64,000 bases of DNA from Helicoverpa zea (Eukaryota; Arthropoda; Insecta; Lepidoptera; Noctuidae). Location of the stretch: positions 193,501 to 257,500 of the forward strand of contig NC_061452.1 in assembly GCF_022581195.2 (NCBI RefSeq), given 5' to 3'. The position numbers were made by a program, and so were the translations under genes. The notes beneath the pieces were generated by a model, which saw nothing but the letters and a program-made list of their open reading frames with translations, ran no database searches and was not told the origin of the DNA. Below are positions 1 through 11,017 of the stretch, one piece after another. Every line of letters begins with the position of its first letter. Position 1 is the stretch's first letter.

Positions 1-467
1 CTCGGCGCGCCAACGTTTGAAGTTTATAACCATTTGAATTGATTAATTTCACGGACTTTCTGTATGGCCGAGCCAACAGTAAACTCGAAGAAAAATATGA
101 ATTTCCCCGCGATTCAGTTTATGATTATGCGATGATTTATGTATTTGTGCAAGTGTGAAGCGGCGTCTTGTTATTGGCGCTGCTCGAACTTGTAACTGCG
201 ACCTTATCGCAGCAGGACGCGCCGCCACACCACACTGGATGTTCTAAATTCCAGATTACGTAAGTCAGTCTTCTCTAGTACAATACGTAACAAATGGACA
301 CACGTGCCCGCGTCACCGATGACGCATAATCGAGCGCTGTCGAAGGAAATGAGTCGGTGGGACTTCATAAATCACGGATCGGGACTGGAATGCTAAGAGG
401 AGCTGTAATGCGAAGTAGACGTCAGTTATTCCACCTTGTACATAGCGTTATGTGCTTAGACATAATC
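1..467. other. non-coding, nothing recognised
   Basis: This AT-rich flank has no convincing coding potential. A 64-codon open stretch at 357-551 runs into the arm of the neighbouring fold-back element, so it is not a gene. Confidence 0.6.
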
Positions 468-470
468 GAT

Positions 471-657
471 CCCACCAAAAACATTAAATGTAAAAATAAA
501 GCCAATCCTCTACGCAATTCCTCCACCGTAAAAAGTTTTGAAATCGCATAGAAGCCAAGTGCTGTTCAACTTTATTTGTAATAATAAATCAATATTTTGT
601 GACTATATCAATAGTTTTGTTCACATTACAATAATATTGACTTGGCCATGAGCACAA
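471..657 (+). repeat. left inverted arm of fold-back element
   Basis: It matches the reverse complement of 939-1125 almost perfectly. It also matches 20557-20736 in the same orientation with a few substitutions and small indels. Confidence 0.85.
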
Positions 658-938
658 TAAACTACAAATATAATACAGCATATCTTGGAGAGGTGAAAGT
701 CAAACATGAAGTTTAATACCACAGAATTAAATACTTTTAGTTTATTCAATTGTTACTAAATGACCGACAGTCAGTTTCATCCAACATCAATGAACTGCAC
801 ATGTACTATGGCGCATGTTTAGTCCATAGTGATCCAAATTCCAATCAGTCCATAATCAGTCCAATCGTAAAATCATGTCCATATAGAATTTATCAATTCA
901 ATGGTGTTTACACATTATTTCAAGGAGCGACTTTTAAC

Positions 939-1125
939 TTGTGCTCATGGCCAAGACAATATTATTGTAATGTGAACAAAACTATTGATATAGTCACAAA
1001 ATATTGATTTATTATTACAAATAAAGTTGAACAGCACTTGGCTTCTATGCGATTTCAAAACTTTTTACGGTGGAGGAATTGCGTAGAGGATTGGCTTTAT
1101 TTTTACATTTAATGTTTTTGGTGGG
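939..1125 (-). repeat. right inverted arm of fold-back element
   Basis: This is the reverse complement of 471-657. The one difference seen is an A/T change near the inner end, beside the CTTGGCC word. Confidence 0.85.
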
Positions 1126-1169
1126 ATCTAATTTATTTTTTGTAGGTCTCTCTTCTCTAAGTATATAAC

Positions 1170-1885
1170 AAAGGACAATGGGCACAAATATATGGGACCT
1201 GGTATACCCCACCAATAGGAATGTCATATATATCATTGGATAGGCCTTTTTATGTAGGACAAGATTTACTATGACAGCTTTGCTGAAATGTTTGTCCGTT
1301 CTGAGATATAGATCAAAAACTGTGCTAAAGTTAGAACTAAGTAATCTATTGATACCTCAAGTTTTTAAAGGAAAATCTAAGTACTAATAACTTTAAGTCT
1401 TGTAAGTACTACTGTGCCCGTTAGGATCCATAATTGTTACTATTATGTAGCATTTCAACCTTTTATTGTACCAACTGGATGTTGGGCGTAGTGAGAAACC
1501 GCACCAATAGGAAAGTCATACATATCATTGGATAGGTCTTTTTAACTGGAACAACATTTACTATGACAGCTTTGTTCTATTGTTTGTCCGTTCTGAGATA
1601 TAGATAACAAACAATCTTAAAACTGATGCTAATCAATACTGTAATCTGATTTTCTTTCATATACAAGACTTACACTTAGTAGTTCTTAGATTTTCCTTTA
1701 AAAACTTGAGTTATCAATAGATTACTTAGTTCTAACTTTTGCACAGTTTTTGATCTATATCTCAGAATGGACAAACATTTCAGCAAAGCTGTCATAGTAA
1801 ATATTGTTCTACATAAAAAGGCCTATCCAATGATATATATGACATTGCTATTGGTGGGGTATACCAATCTGCCCATTGTCCTTTT
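1170..1885. mobile_element. second fold-back element with a third internal arm copy
   Basis: The left arm (about 1170-1405) and right arm (about 1662-1885) are inverted copies that differ by scattered substitutions and a small indel near the outer end. The outer ends carry AAAGGACAATGGGCA and its complement. Between the arms, about 1498-1612, lies a further direct, more diverged copy of part of the left arm (ATAGGAAAGTCATA ... GAGATATAGATA). No transposase reading frame is visible. It starts about 45 bp after the first fold-back element. The family is unknown to me; it could also be a tandem or inverted rearrangement of a repeat, not a transposable unit. Confidence 0.65.
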
Positions 1886-2268
1886 AAATTAACTTACATG
1901 CAACTCACTAAATATGTACACTTAAATATCTTTTAGAATAAAAGAGATTTATTTCAGAAGTAGATGGCGCTATCACATGAAATTATTTGTTTTTTTTTTA
2001 AGTACTACTTATACTAAGCTATGTAACGAAACCATAGCGCGATTTAGACCAGGACAACGCCATCTATCGAGCGAGCATGCAGTATTTATCGCACTGCATT
2101 AATATGAAAGATTTTATCATTATTCATTTCATTTTAACCTAGCTTTTTTATTCATATGTATGTATGTTTAATACATAATAATATACCACACTACGTAACA
2201 ATAAAACAAATAGTAACATTTTGTACATAAATAAATAACACAGTTATCAATGCAGTCGAAATTCATAC

Positions 2269-2608
2269 ACAATGTTCTTGAAAAACATCATCCTCCGAGC
2301 CATTTCCCAAACTATGTTGGGGTCGGCTTCCAGTCTAACCGGATTCAGCTGAGTACCAGTGCTTTACAAGAAGCGACTGCCTATCTGACCTCCTCAACCC
2401 AGTTACCCAGGCAACCCGATACCCCTTGATTAGACTGGTGTCAGACTTACTGGCGTCTGACTACCCGTAACGACTGCCAAGGATGTTTAATGACAGCCGG
2501 GACCTACAGTTTAACGTGCCATCCGAAACACAGTCATTGGTGTCTAAGATATTTAGAAAGTACATACAAACTTAGAAAAGTTGCATTGGTACAATGTTCT
2601 TGAAAAAC
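2269..2608 (-). mobile_element. 5'-truncated tRNA-derived SINE with target-site duplication
   Basis: The body of a common lepidopteran SINE, in minus orientation, lies between two exact copies of ACAATGTTCTTGAAAAAC at 2269-2286 and 2591-2608. At least AATGTTCTTGAAAAAC is target duplication; the leading AC may belong to the element. The same body occurs on the plus strand at about 31950-32255, where the tRNA-like head is still present. Here the head is missing, so insertion was truncated at the 5' end, as target-primed reverse transcription often produces. Confidence 0.85.
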
Positions 2609-2757
2609 CGCAAATATAATTTGTTTCCTATTTCTTTATTAAGTTTTAAGGTTTTTATAATTTTCCCTTTATATGTAGCTAATAACCTATCTTGGTGCCA
2701 AATTTGAAGGTTCTAAGTTTGCTAGAAGTACCTTAGACTTTTGATGATCGGTCAGTG

Positions 2758-3005
2758 AGTCAGTGACAAAATGGTGTAACTTTGATCGCTCATAACTCGT
2801 AAACTATTTATTTAAATGTCTTGTAATTTTGAGACTGAGCTTGTTCTAATACTTACTCTTGGTCATCGAAAACCTAAACTCCTAGCTTTGTTCACATGGA
2901 AGATACAGGGGGCTGAAATAGCCGCGAAACGCTTCGAGAAAAGATGGTACGGCCGTGCCCGCTTTGCTCGAGTCTTGGCTGGGGCACTGCCGTGCCCTCA
3001 GATAC
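2758..3005 (+). repeat. 248-bp interspersed repeat, copy 1
   Basis: The segment is about 99% identical to 20740-20987 and has exactly the same length. The only differences noticed are two T/C changes. It begins AGTCAGTGACAAAATGG and ends near CCCTCAGATAC. Flanking sequence from about 2640 may belong to the same element but is absent from copy 2. The 70-codon open frame is shared by both copies, but it has no recognisable domain and is probably incidental. Confidence 0.8.
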
Positions 3006-5180
3006 CTATGTTTCAAATGTGGACATAGTGCATGCTGGCAGTACGGCCGATGAGATATACATAACTTATTATTGCTGTGCTATTATATCTTACTGTTCCC
3101 TGCACTACTACATACTGCACTGCCAGCGCCTCTTCATATTTAATGCATGGAATTCAACAGTAGGTATTATACACATTTAAGAGTTGCTTGATAACGTTAG
3201 TAAAACGACACACTTTCATAAACAAAAAGAGGTAGATGTTAATGAAACGCACTCAATAAAATGAACTACCATAAATACCAGCATCAGCGCGAGTAAAGTT
3301 GTTAATTAGCAGAACACAATAGCAGCTATTAGTTAAATCAACGAGCACTTCCATGACCAGTCAGTTAGTAACCGCAGCAGCCAGTAGGTACTCGTAGTAC
3401 GTACTACTGGAAATGCTGCCACACAGCCAGACACTTCGATAAGAATTTCGTTCACTTGGACGTGTGTGAAATAGAAAGAAGCGATTAATAAAACGTACAA
3501 AAGTGACCCTCGTCACTGTAACACTTAGCTTCGGAAAAACATTTCTATTTAGCTCTTGTCGCCATAAAAATAACATATTTACTGCCTTTACAATATCGAG
3601 AGGTTCCAATTAATTCGAGTGAGTATTGAAGCACAACAGTGTGAGTAGTGCCGGCAGCACTGCTCGCGTTATGATGGCGCTGAGCCGCGGCGTGGCGACA
3701 GATGAATCTTATTTAGTGTCTGGTCGTGAGTGGAGTACGCGCCGCGGTATAAATCACGCGGACGTTTTATAGCATCCGTTGTTTTTCCCGCGCTAACGAA
3801 GACACACAACACACATTCTGGTTAGTGCACGCGACACGCGACACGCAACACGCGACACTCGGGGCACACACCTGCGTCGGAAAACATCCGCTGGTATATC
3901 TCGTCACAATCTGGCGGAATACAATAATAACACGTTAATCATTTGCTTCGTCACACGCGATACATATCTTCATAAACGAATACTTCGGTTTGATAGAACT
4001 GAGCTTCAGGTGTTAAGTCGGCTGCTAAGTCTGTCCGGGTGCTCGCTTGTCGTTAGTTATCTGTATTGCTGTAGGGATCAAAGGCGGCGTCTGCACGCGC
4101 AGATGATAACCGGCTGTGATTGATCTGTAGCGAGCGGCGCGCAATTACCCGGCCTCCCCCGTGTTGTTATTCCAGCGCTGATTGACTTGGCGCTACTTCT
4201 CCGTTTCATTAAACATTACGAGATTCGGAAGTTTACATCCAACTACAAGATAAATACCTTTGTTATGTCAGAAGGACGCTTTAATTAACATTTGAGCAAT
4301 ATTGGAGGCAGAGGTACATAGCGGCAGTATTCACACTGGCAGCGGGAGCAGTGTGCGCGGTACAGTTGGCGCACGGCCAGGCGCACGAGCCGCCGCCGTC
4401 GCGCTGCTGTGACGCGTTTATTTGAATAAATGCATGTTCACAACTTTTGAACTGTAACTTGGGTTTAGAGCTCTATCAATTTTACTAAAAATATCGACTG
4501 AATTTGTGAATTCTGAACTGGTATGAGAGCGTCAGCGTGTACACTGCAGGCCGGGACTTGTTTGACGCGGAGTGTGTGGTGAGCACGTGACTACACACGA
4601 CAACATATCGCTAACAATTGACATGTTAAGAATACAGTTGTGTCGGAGGCTTTCATAGAAATCTAATCGAACTTCATAGAATATTCGCTGAATCTGTCCT
4701 ATTTTCAATGACAAAGAGGACAAAAATAACAAGTATTGGATTCCAGAGAGCGAATACATGAACGTTTGTATTTAGTGAGTAATGAATGTTTAGCTTAGTT
4801 TGTAGCGCAGTCGCGGACGGCCATACAGCATCCCGCTTTTATCTCCGGATTTACAACAAATTGGTGTTTTGGGCGCGCGAGCTACCCGATTAATTCAAAG
4901 CACGCCCATTCGCTCCAATAAATATGTTAAAATGTTCCGTGACAATGGCTCGGTGCCGATTTCGCATCGCATTTTCGAGTTGCCAGCGTTTGTTGAAATT
5001 GTTCGCGCCTCCCCCCCTCGCCCTGCGCCCCTCGCCCCGCGCCGCTACGTAAACAACGTCCGCGCGACTAATCCGACAGATCCGACGTTACACAAGACGA
5101 CGATAAAGCATTCACGACGGAGCCGGAGACGCGCGACGAACATAGTGTTATGTAAATGTGTGATAGTGTGCGGTACTGAC
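3006..5180. other. non-coding downstream intron/flank of the Dpr exon
   Basis: This should be the intron after the Dpr exon on the minus strand. I searched it for the conserved words of the second Ig domain and did not find them. It contains a short GC-rich run of CGACACG-type repeats near 3825-3860 and C-rich tracts at 5005-5045. No supported gene is present. Confidence 0.5.
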
Positions 5181-5391
5181 CGACGACGTGCAGCGTGACG
5201 AAGAAGGAGCGCACGGGCTGTGTGGACACCTGGCACTCGTAGACGCCGGCGTCGCGCTGCTGCGCCCACTTGATGTGCAGCGTCCAGTCGTCCGTCTGCG
5301 CCGAGTGCGTCGCCTGGAAGCGCTGGTCCGACGTGTACGTGTAGCCGCCCACCGTCAGGATGTGCAGGTCGCGGTGCCGGATCCACGACAC
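5181..5391 (-). CDS. exon of a Dpr-family Ig-domain cell-surface protein (C-terminal half of Ig1)
   Basis: Dpr proteins are neuronal surface receptors with two Ig domains that bind DIP partners and help specify synaptic connections in insects. This 211-bp exon encodes 70 residues plus one base. Visible landmarks are the core Trp at residue 3 in VSWIRHRDLHILTVG, the family signature YTYTSDQRF (17-25), WTLHIKWAQ (36-44), and the F-strand motif DAGVYEC (47-53) with the disulphide Cys at 53. STQPVRS (56-62) and KWAQ recall Dpr6/Dpr10 as I remember them, so the member assignment is tentative. The acceptor is TGTTGCAG|GTG (phase 0) and the donor is G|GTCAGT (phase 1), a phase that would allow a split Glu or Val codon after HVV. 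All but one third codon position is G or C. The partner Cys of the B strand must be in an upstream exon, which I did not find. Confidence 0.93.
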
Positions 5392-8338
5392 CTGCAACAC
5401 AACGCACTGCCTATAGCGTACCAGTACTCCTCTTACTATTTTATACATTCACCAGCTTCGATGAAACTATGCTGAAAAGGCAAGGTTAGCTATTATCTAA
5501 GTAGAGCATATACTTGAGCATCTGTCGGTCCGTCACGATAAACTGCTACTGAGTTTTTAGACATTAACAAGATCAATAAGACGAGCGGCGGCAGAGCTTT
5601 CCTTGCAAACTGTTGGCGCGTTCACTCGTTCGTTCACTCAGTCGCTCAGTCGTTCACTTGCTACAGCTATTTTTAGGAACATTTATCAAAGCTAACAAAA
5701 GACTTTCGGCTGTGGCGGCATTCATCACGCTCAAACGTCGAGAAACCGAGCCCGATCACTCAGCAAGGCGTTATTGAATGTGAGCTCAAAGGGCACCACG
5801 TGGAGCACGGGACCCGCGAGGGCCCGGGGCCCACCGGGGGCCCGGGGGCCTGTTTGAAGTATTTTTTGGCATTAATATTCGCCGGCGGTTGTTTTAGGCG
5901 CGGCGGCCATTGGCATGCAAATCAGCCGTCTCTATGAAAATTGCGAACGGCTCTTTATTACTCATTCCTTTTATTTACTGTTGGCGTGTAGAGCTCCCGG
6001 TTTCAGCTCTTTAATTATCTCGGGTGCGTTAAAACTCCACGTTTTTTTACTTAATTTACCCGTTGAAATTCCTAGTACATTCGGAACTGATATCTGATTA
6101 TACGAGCCTTTTTCTTGTTAGCCCGTCTGAACAAACCGGCTTATCCCAACGTTAAGAGCTTTTGAAATACCGGGAACGATGACGTCACCGGCGCGAACCT
6201 GCCATCTATTATAAACGGAGATAGATTAACACTAAAGTAACCGTTTTATTTGCACGTTAGTGTGCGTGACGACGCGACGCGGCGACGCTCACTGCGGGGT
6301 AATGATAATTTTTACACAATATCAGATCTTAAATGTACATATGTATTTTAAAGTTTCACTCATGATATTTGTGTTTTTATTTAATTAGTTAAGTAGTTGG
6401 TTTATTTAGTGTGTTAGTCTGTATCTAGTGTATGTTATGGGTAGTTACCTGAAATAAAAAATATTTAATTTAATTTAATTAATTTGTCGATACTTTTGAA
6501 GTACTTACGTTGTTGGTGCTATTACAATATATACTCTTGGTATAACATAATGCACAATCGGTACGAGTTGGTCAAAGGGACTTAAAAAATAAAAACGTAT
6601 AAAGAAGTGGTAGTCGGTAGTGAGTCGCACTCGGCATACTGAGCGATCTAGTCAAGGTTGGTCACAGTTCACTCAGTGCTGGCGAATTATCCGCGCATTG
6701 CTACTTACTTGCGTTCACTGATGTTCTTTATTAATGTAAGTTTGTTGTAACGTGACGTCATCAAGTTACTTTGAGTTTTTCAGCGTCTGCGGTGAGATGG
6801 AACATAATGAATATACTGGCTAGACGCATTCATTTGGTTGACATTAGATCGCTGGTCTCAACATAGGTACGAGTATTATATTATGATTTTGTTTAGATAT
6901 CTGTACGTAAATTCTTCTTCTTTAAGGTTTATGCGATGCAGTTCTCTGCAAAATCATACCTGCCACTCTAAAGTAAGATGAATAAATATAATTTCATAGT
7001 TTAGGTAGTTATCAAGCTACCTAACCTTCCTACGTTCTCTCGTTATATGATATTACGTAGTTTCGTGTAACTAATATTCTAGACTAGACGGTATCTGACT
7101 TTACTAGGTAGGAAGTTACATTACAAACTTAATGCTGTGCTCAGTACACCTGACAAGATGTTCAGAGTGATGATACATTTGGACGTGTAGTATTGAATGT
7201 AGGTCAGTCAGTGGCTGTAGCGTGAGCTCTACTGGACGTCAGCGGTCACCCTTGCCAGCACTAGTGATGCACATCAGGGAGTGACACGCACCGCGTGCGA
7301 TACTCGCAGCTTTGTATCAATCGTCTGCACTCTGAAAACTTGCTAACTGAGAGCTCATTCCGAGTTTTGTAACTTTACATCATTTGGATACCACACTTTC
7401 TTTAATTTGCCGGATAATAACGTTAACCAAGTTCGCGAGTGAGCGCGTTTATAATACGGCCGAGAACCGAATGCTGAAGTGACATGTCGATGGTCGGAGA
7501 GTACGCGTGCGGCGCGAAGGGGCGGCGCTCGCGATAACATTCCTCGGCCGCTTTACAAATACCCGCCAGTTAAGAATACCCGCCGCTAATTAATTTGTCA
7601 GCTTTAATGAATAAACAATACGCCTTCAGCTGCGACCTTCTACGGATCTATTCATTTTCCATCATTAGTCAAAAGGGTCGGACAAGTTTATAACTAAGCG
7701 GAGCGTGGGCGTGGACCAACGTTGGCAATCGTGGGCTACTGCGAGTTTGCGAATAAAGTACGGTCACATTAGCGTTTAGTCGTATTTACGTCGAGCTCGA
7801 TATAACCTGTGTTAGCATTAACTGAATGGCTGAAGTGCACAGGTCAATGTCAACGGACCGTAAAGTCGCTCCAAAATAAAAGTGAAGGTGAACCTCACCG
7901 AATGCTTTTACATAAAAGTACACACGAACTAAGTACACACGATGTGTTGTGTGTACTGTGACACGTTACGCTCAATATGTGTCAACACGTAGCGAGTCAG
8001 TGCCGACTGATATCAGAGACAATCGTTTTTTGTAGAGCACGCTGACAGCAATCTGAATATTGTAAGTTGTTATTACAAAACACGTTAACCGATGTCTTGA
8101 AACGTACTTAGTATGTAGAACCAATATTAAAATTACGTCAATTGTCAATAGTATGATGTGTCGTTCATGTTTATTTATTTATTGTTTATTGTTGGCCACT
8201 ACAATACATCGGTAACATACATTTTGTATTGTAGAGGGTTACAAAACGTTTGCTATTGATACTCCGCTCGCGTGTGAAACATCGTCGTCCTGCAGCAACC
8301 TGTGTGTCGCGAGCACGGCGCGTGTGCCTGGTGAGCAC
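5392..8338. other. intronic, no gene seen
   Basis: On the minus-strand gene model this is the intron before the Dpr exon. A very GC-rich palindromic patch (CCCGGGGCCC-like) lies at 5812-5850. TGACGTCA occurs at 6180 and 6753, and ATTTA-type low complexity at 6455-6485. Possible GTAAGT donors on the minus strand, such as near 6500 and 6710, have no open frame resembling the missing first half of Ig1. Confidence 0.5.
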
Positions 8339-8898
8339 GACGCGTGAGTCTCGCAAGTACTACGGTATACTAGTATACACACGACGCGTGAGTCTCGCGA
8401 GTACTACGGTATACTAGTATACACGACGCGTGAGTCTCGCGAGTACTACGGTATACTAGTATACACACGACGCGTGAGTCTCGCGAGTACTACGGTATAC
8501 TAGTATACACGACGCGTGAGTCTCGCGAGTACTACGGTATACTAGTATACACACGACGCGTGAGTCTCGCGAGTACTACGGTATACTAGTATACACGACG
8601 CGTGAGTCTCGCGAGTACTACGGTATACTAGTATACACACGACGCGTGAGTCTCGCGAGTACTACGGTATACTAGTATACACACGACGCGTGAGTCTCGC
8701 GAGTACTACGGTATACTAGTATACACACGACGCGTGAGTCTCGCCAGTACTACGGTATACTAGTATACACGACGCGTGAGTCTCGCGAGTACTACGGTAT
8801 ACTAGTATACACACGACGCGTGAGTCTCGCGAGTACTACGGTATACTAGTATACACACGACGCGTGAGTCTCGCCAGTACTACGGTATACTAGTATAC
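8339..8898. repeat. minisatellite, 13 units of 42/44 bp
   Basis: Thirteen units start with GACGCGTGAGTCTCGCGAG and end with the perfect palindrome GTATACTAGTATAC. Spacings from 8339 are 44, 42, 44, 42, 44, 42, 44, 44, 44, 42, 44 and 44 bp; the 2-bp difference is one CA at the unit junction. Units 1-6 form 86-bp dimers. Units 8-10 and 11-13 form a repeated trimer whose last unit carries CTCGCCAG instead of CTCGCGAG. Each unit also contains the palindromes ACGCGT, CTCGCGAG and AGTACT. No coding function is proposed. Confidence 0.95.
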
Positions 8899-11017
8899 TC
8901 GGCGCGACGCGTTCTGTTATTAGGTTACGTTCCTGCGACGATACGCCCAACTGAGCCTCGGATGTGACGAGAATTTTATGATTTCTTATGTTGTACTAAC
9001 TATATAGGAAGAAATATGTATAACACATAACTGGCAAAATGTCTGCTTCACGATACAAAAGTTGTAGCCACCCAGTGAACGGTTAGTACATTTAATTATA
9101 ATAGTAATTGAGATGCTGGGATTCCGGAGTAGGAGGGTGTAGTTCAAGTAAGCATGGCTTGTTTATATCAGTCGGGTGACGGCGAGATGACTGCTCTGGG
9201 TCGGGGACTGAATAATATTATGTGTTTTGTTCGTGGTCACGATACAATACAATAGCTGTGACAGTATGCCACGAAGCGTTGCCTCTGATGATTTTAGAAA
9301 TGATTAACACAAGGTCAATTAAGAAGCAATATATAATTATTACTTGCAGTGAGATCATGCAGTGGCAACACCAGTAGGTGACATCCATCAAAGTCACACA
9401 AGTGTCGACAACGCGCGAGATCTTTTTTTAAGTTGTATTTAATTACTATACAGTAAGAGTAACCGCATGCCTAAAGTATTTTTAATTTTAATTTCTATGT
9501 ACACGTAGTTCTGTATACCTAGAATGTGGGTATTACCTGGTGTATATCTCGCGCTACGTGTGGGAGCATCGCGCGGCTCTCGCCGGTAGATCGGCTTCCA
9601 GTCCCCGGCGGCATACTTTATGCACTTTGCAAGATTTCAGTTTTAACTTCGCTTTACATATTGTTTGTTCAGTTTTCAGACTGATATTGTGTTTCCGCGG
9701 TTTGTTGGTATGGTATTATAGTCTTATAGTTTTCTTCGCAAATTGTGATTAATTTTCTTTTGTTGTTGGTGCCATGTATGAGGTTTTAAAGGAAGTTCAA
9801 GTACAAGTTTGGAGTGCAGGGACACAAGGAGGTAGTTATCAAGTGACATGGAGGCGATATCGTCAGTCCCGGGCGACACGTGCTCACTAACTACACAGCG
9901 TCGTACGAACACGCAGCCAGGCAAGCGCTGACAACCGCCGCGGAATACTAACGTGTCGCGTGTTTGTGTGTGTGTGTGTGTGTGTACACACTACCATTTG
10001 CTATTCACGAGAACACGATAAACACCGTGTGCTCTCCGGTGGAAGCATGTGAGGGGCTGCTGATGTTATTTTCAAACAACACTGTAGTAGTTATAGGTTA
10101 TTATCAATATGGCTAATATTTGAGTTCACACCCTTAAATAAAAATGTTTGTTCCCTTAGAACTCACCCAGATCTTATTAATAAGACACCCACTTCGAAAA
10201 CCAATAACTTCATTACGATATGACAGTCACACATACACACACACATACACATCAAATCAGCACCACCGAGACCGATATCTCTCATCCAAACTATCAAACC
10301 AACATAATGACATTTGTGTCAGCGGTTAACCTTTTCAAAAAGTGTGACATTACGTGTGACATCACGCCTGACACGGCGAGCACAAGCAGACATGATAGCA
10401 ACTATGTGACAAGTTTGCACGCGGCTCTGAGATAGACAACTAACAAAAATAGACAAAAAACTACTTCATCTACTTCTGTAAGTACTCATAGCAGTACCTC
10501 TGTCAAATAAATATGCGTAGGTGTTCAACTTTGTCCAACACTTTTGTTCACTGACACGAGGTTCTGAATAAATAAAGTTACTCAATACTTGGACAGTTGA
10601 GCGCTTGCTAAGAATATGCCTGAATTCAGTAGCTGATAAACGATCGGTCTCTTTTGTAACCAATAATGTATGTGAATCTTTTTATTTACATATCCGCTTT
10701 ATGAATTTTGTTAGAGACGATATGTCGTGTAAGAGATGTCTAATAACACAGGTCAACATGAATTTTGAGTCTGCGTTCTGTACCTCTGATTTTGATTACT
10801 TATGCTTAACTAATTAAATAAAAAATATTATTATCTAGTAAAGTTTGCTTTTGTAGTTACTAAAACGAAATTTATTTCTTTATGAAAAAGCTCTATTTTT
10901 TAATTTCAAATATATGTAAAAGGAAAACAGTTTTGAATGCATATATTTTTATTGACTTTAATTATACAAGACGGCATATGGAAACCCACAAATACAAAAA
11001 AGAGTACAAAAAAGACT
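8899..11017. other. non-coding with two dinucleotide microsatellites
   Basis: A (GT)n tract lies at about 9966-9985 and an imperfect (AC)n tract at about 10227-10251. Otherwise the sequence is AT-rich with no supported coding region. Confidence 0.5.
9966..9985. repeat. (GT)n microsatellite
   Basis: About ten GT units followed by ACACA. Confidence 0.9.

Larger units (their letters stand above)
471..1125. mobile_element. fold-back element with ~187-bp inverted arms
   Basis: The two ends are long inverted repeats. The left arm (471-657) and the right arm (939-1125) are reverse complements with one mismatch that I can find. Termini are CCCACCAAAAACATT and its complement, and the palindrome extends outward by GAT/ATC. 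An AT dinucleotide flanks both sides and could be a 2-bp target duplication, but this is ambiguous. The middle, about 280 bp, shows no recognisable transposase, so this is a non-autonomous fold-back or MITE-type DNA element. A third, single arm occurs at 20557. The near-identity of the arms suggests a recent insertion or recent arm homogenisation. The 85-codon open frame spanning the middle and right arm is judged spurious. Confidence 0.8.

Noticed and set aside
750..1007. 85-codon ORF in the first fold-back element
   Set aside because: It runs into the inverted arm and has no transposase-like motif.
2816..3028. Possible conserved gene because the same protein reading occurs at 20798
   Set aside because: The shared reading comes from two ~99% identical copies of a dispersed repeat. 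The frame ends differ outside the repeat.
4276..4423. Plus-strand open stretch with a signal-peptide-like hydrophobic segment (about 4320-4390)
   Set aside because: There is no in-frame ATG, and the segment is made of GC-rich Ala/Gly codons. It lies opposite the Dpr gene without splice support.
1..5180. Second Ig domain of the Dpr gene
   Set aside because: Looked for on the minus strand by its expected Cys/Trp words and by open frames of about 90 codons; none found.
8339..8898. CRISPR-like array
   Set aside because: Units are contiguous and nearly identical with no unique spacers, and the genome is eukaryotic.
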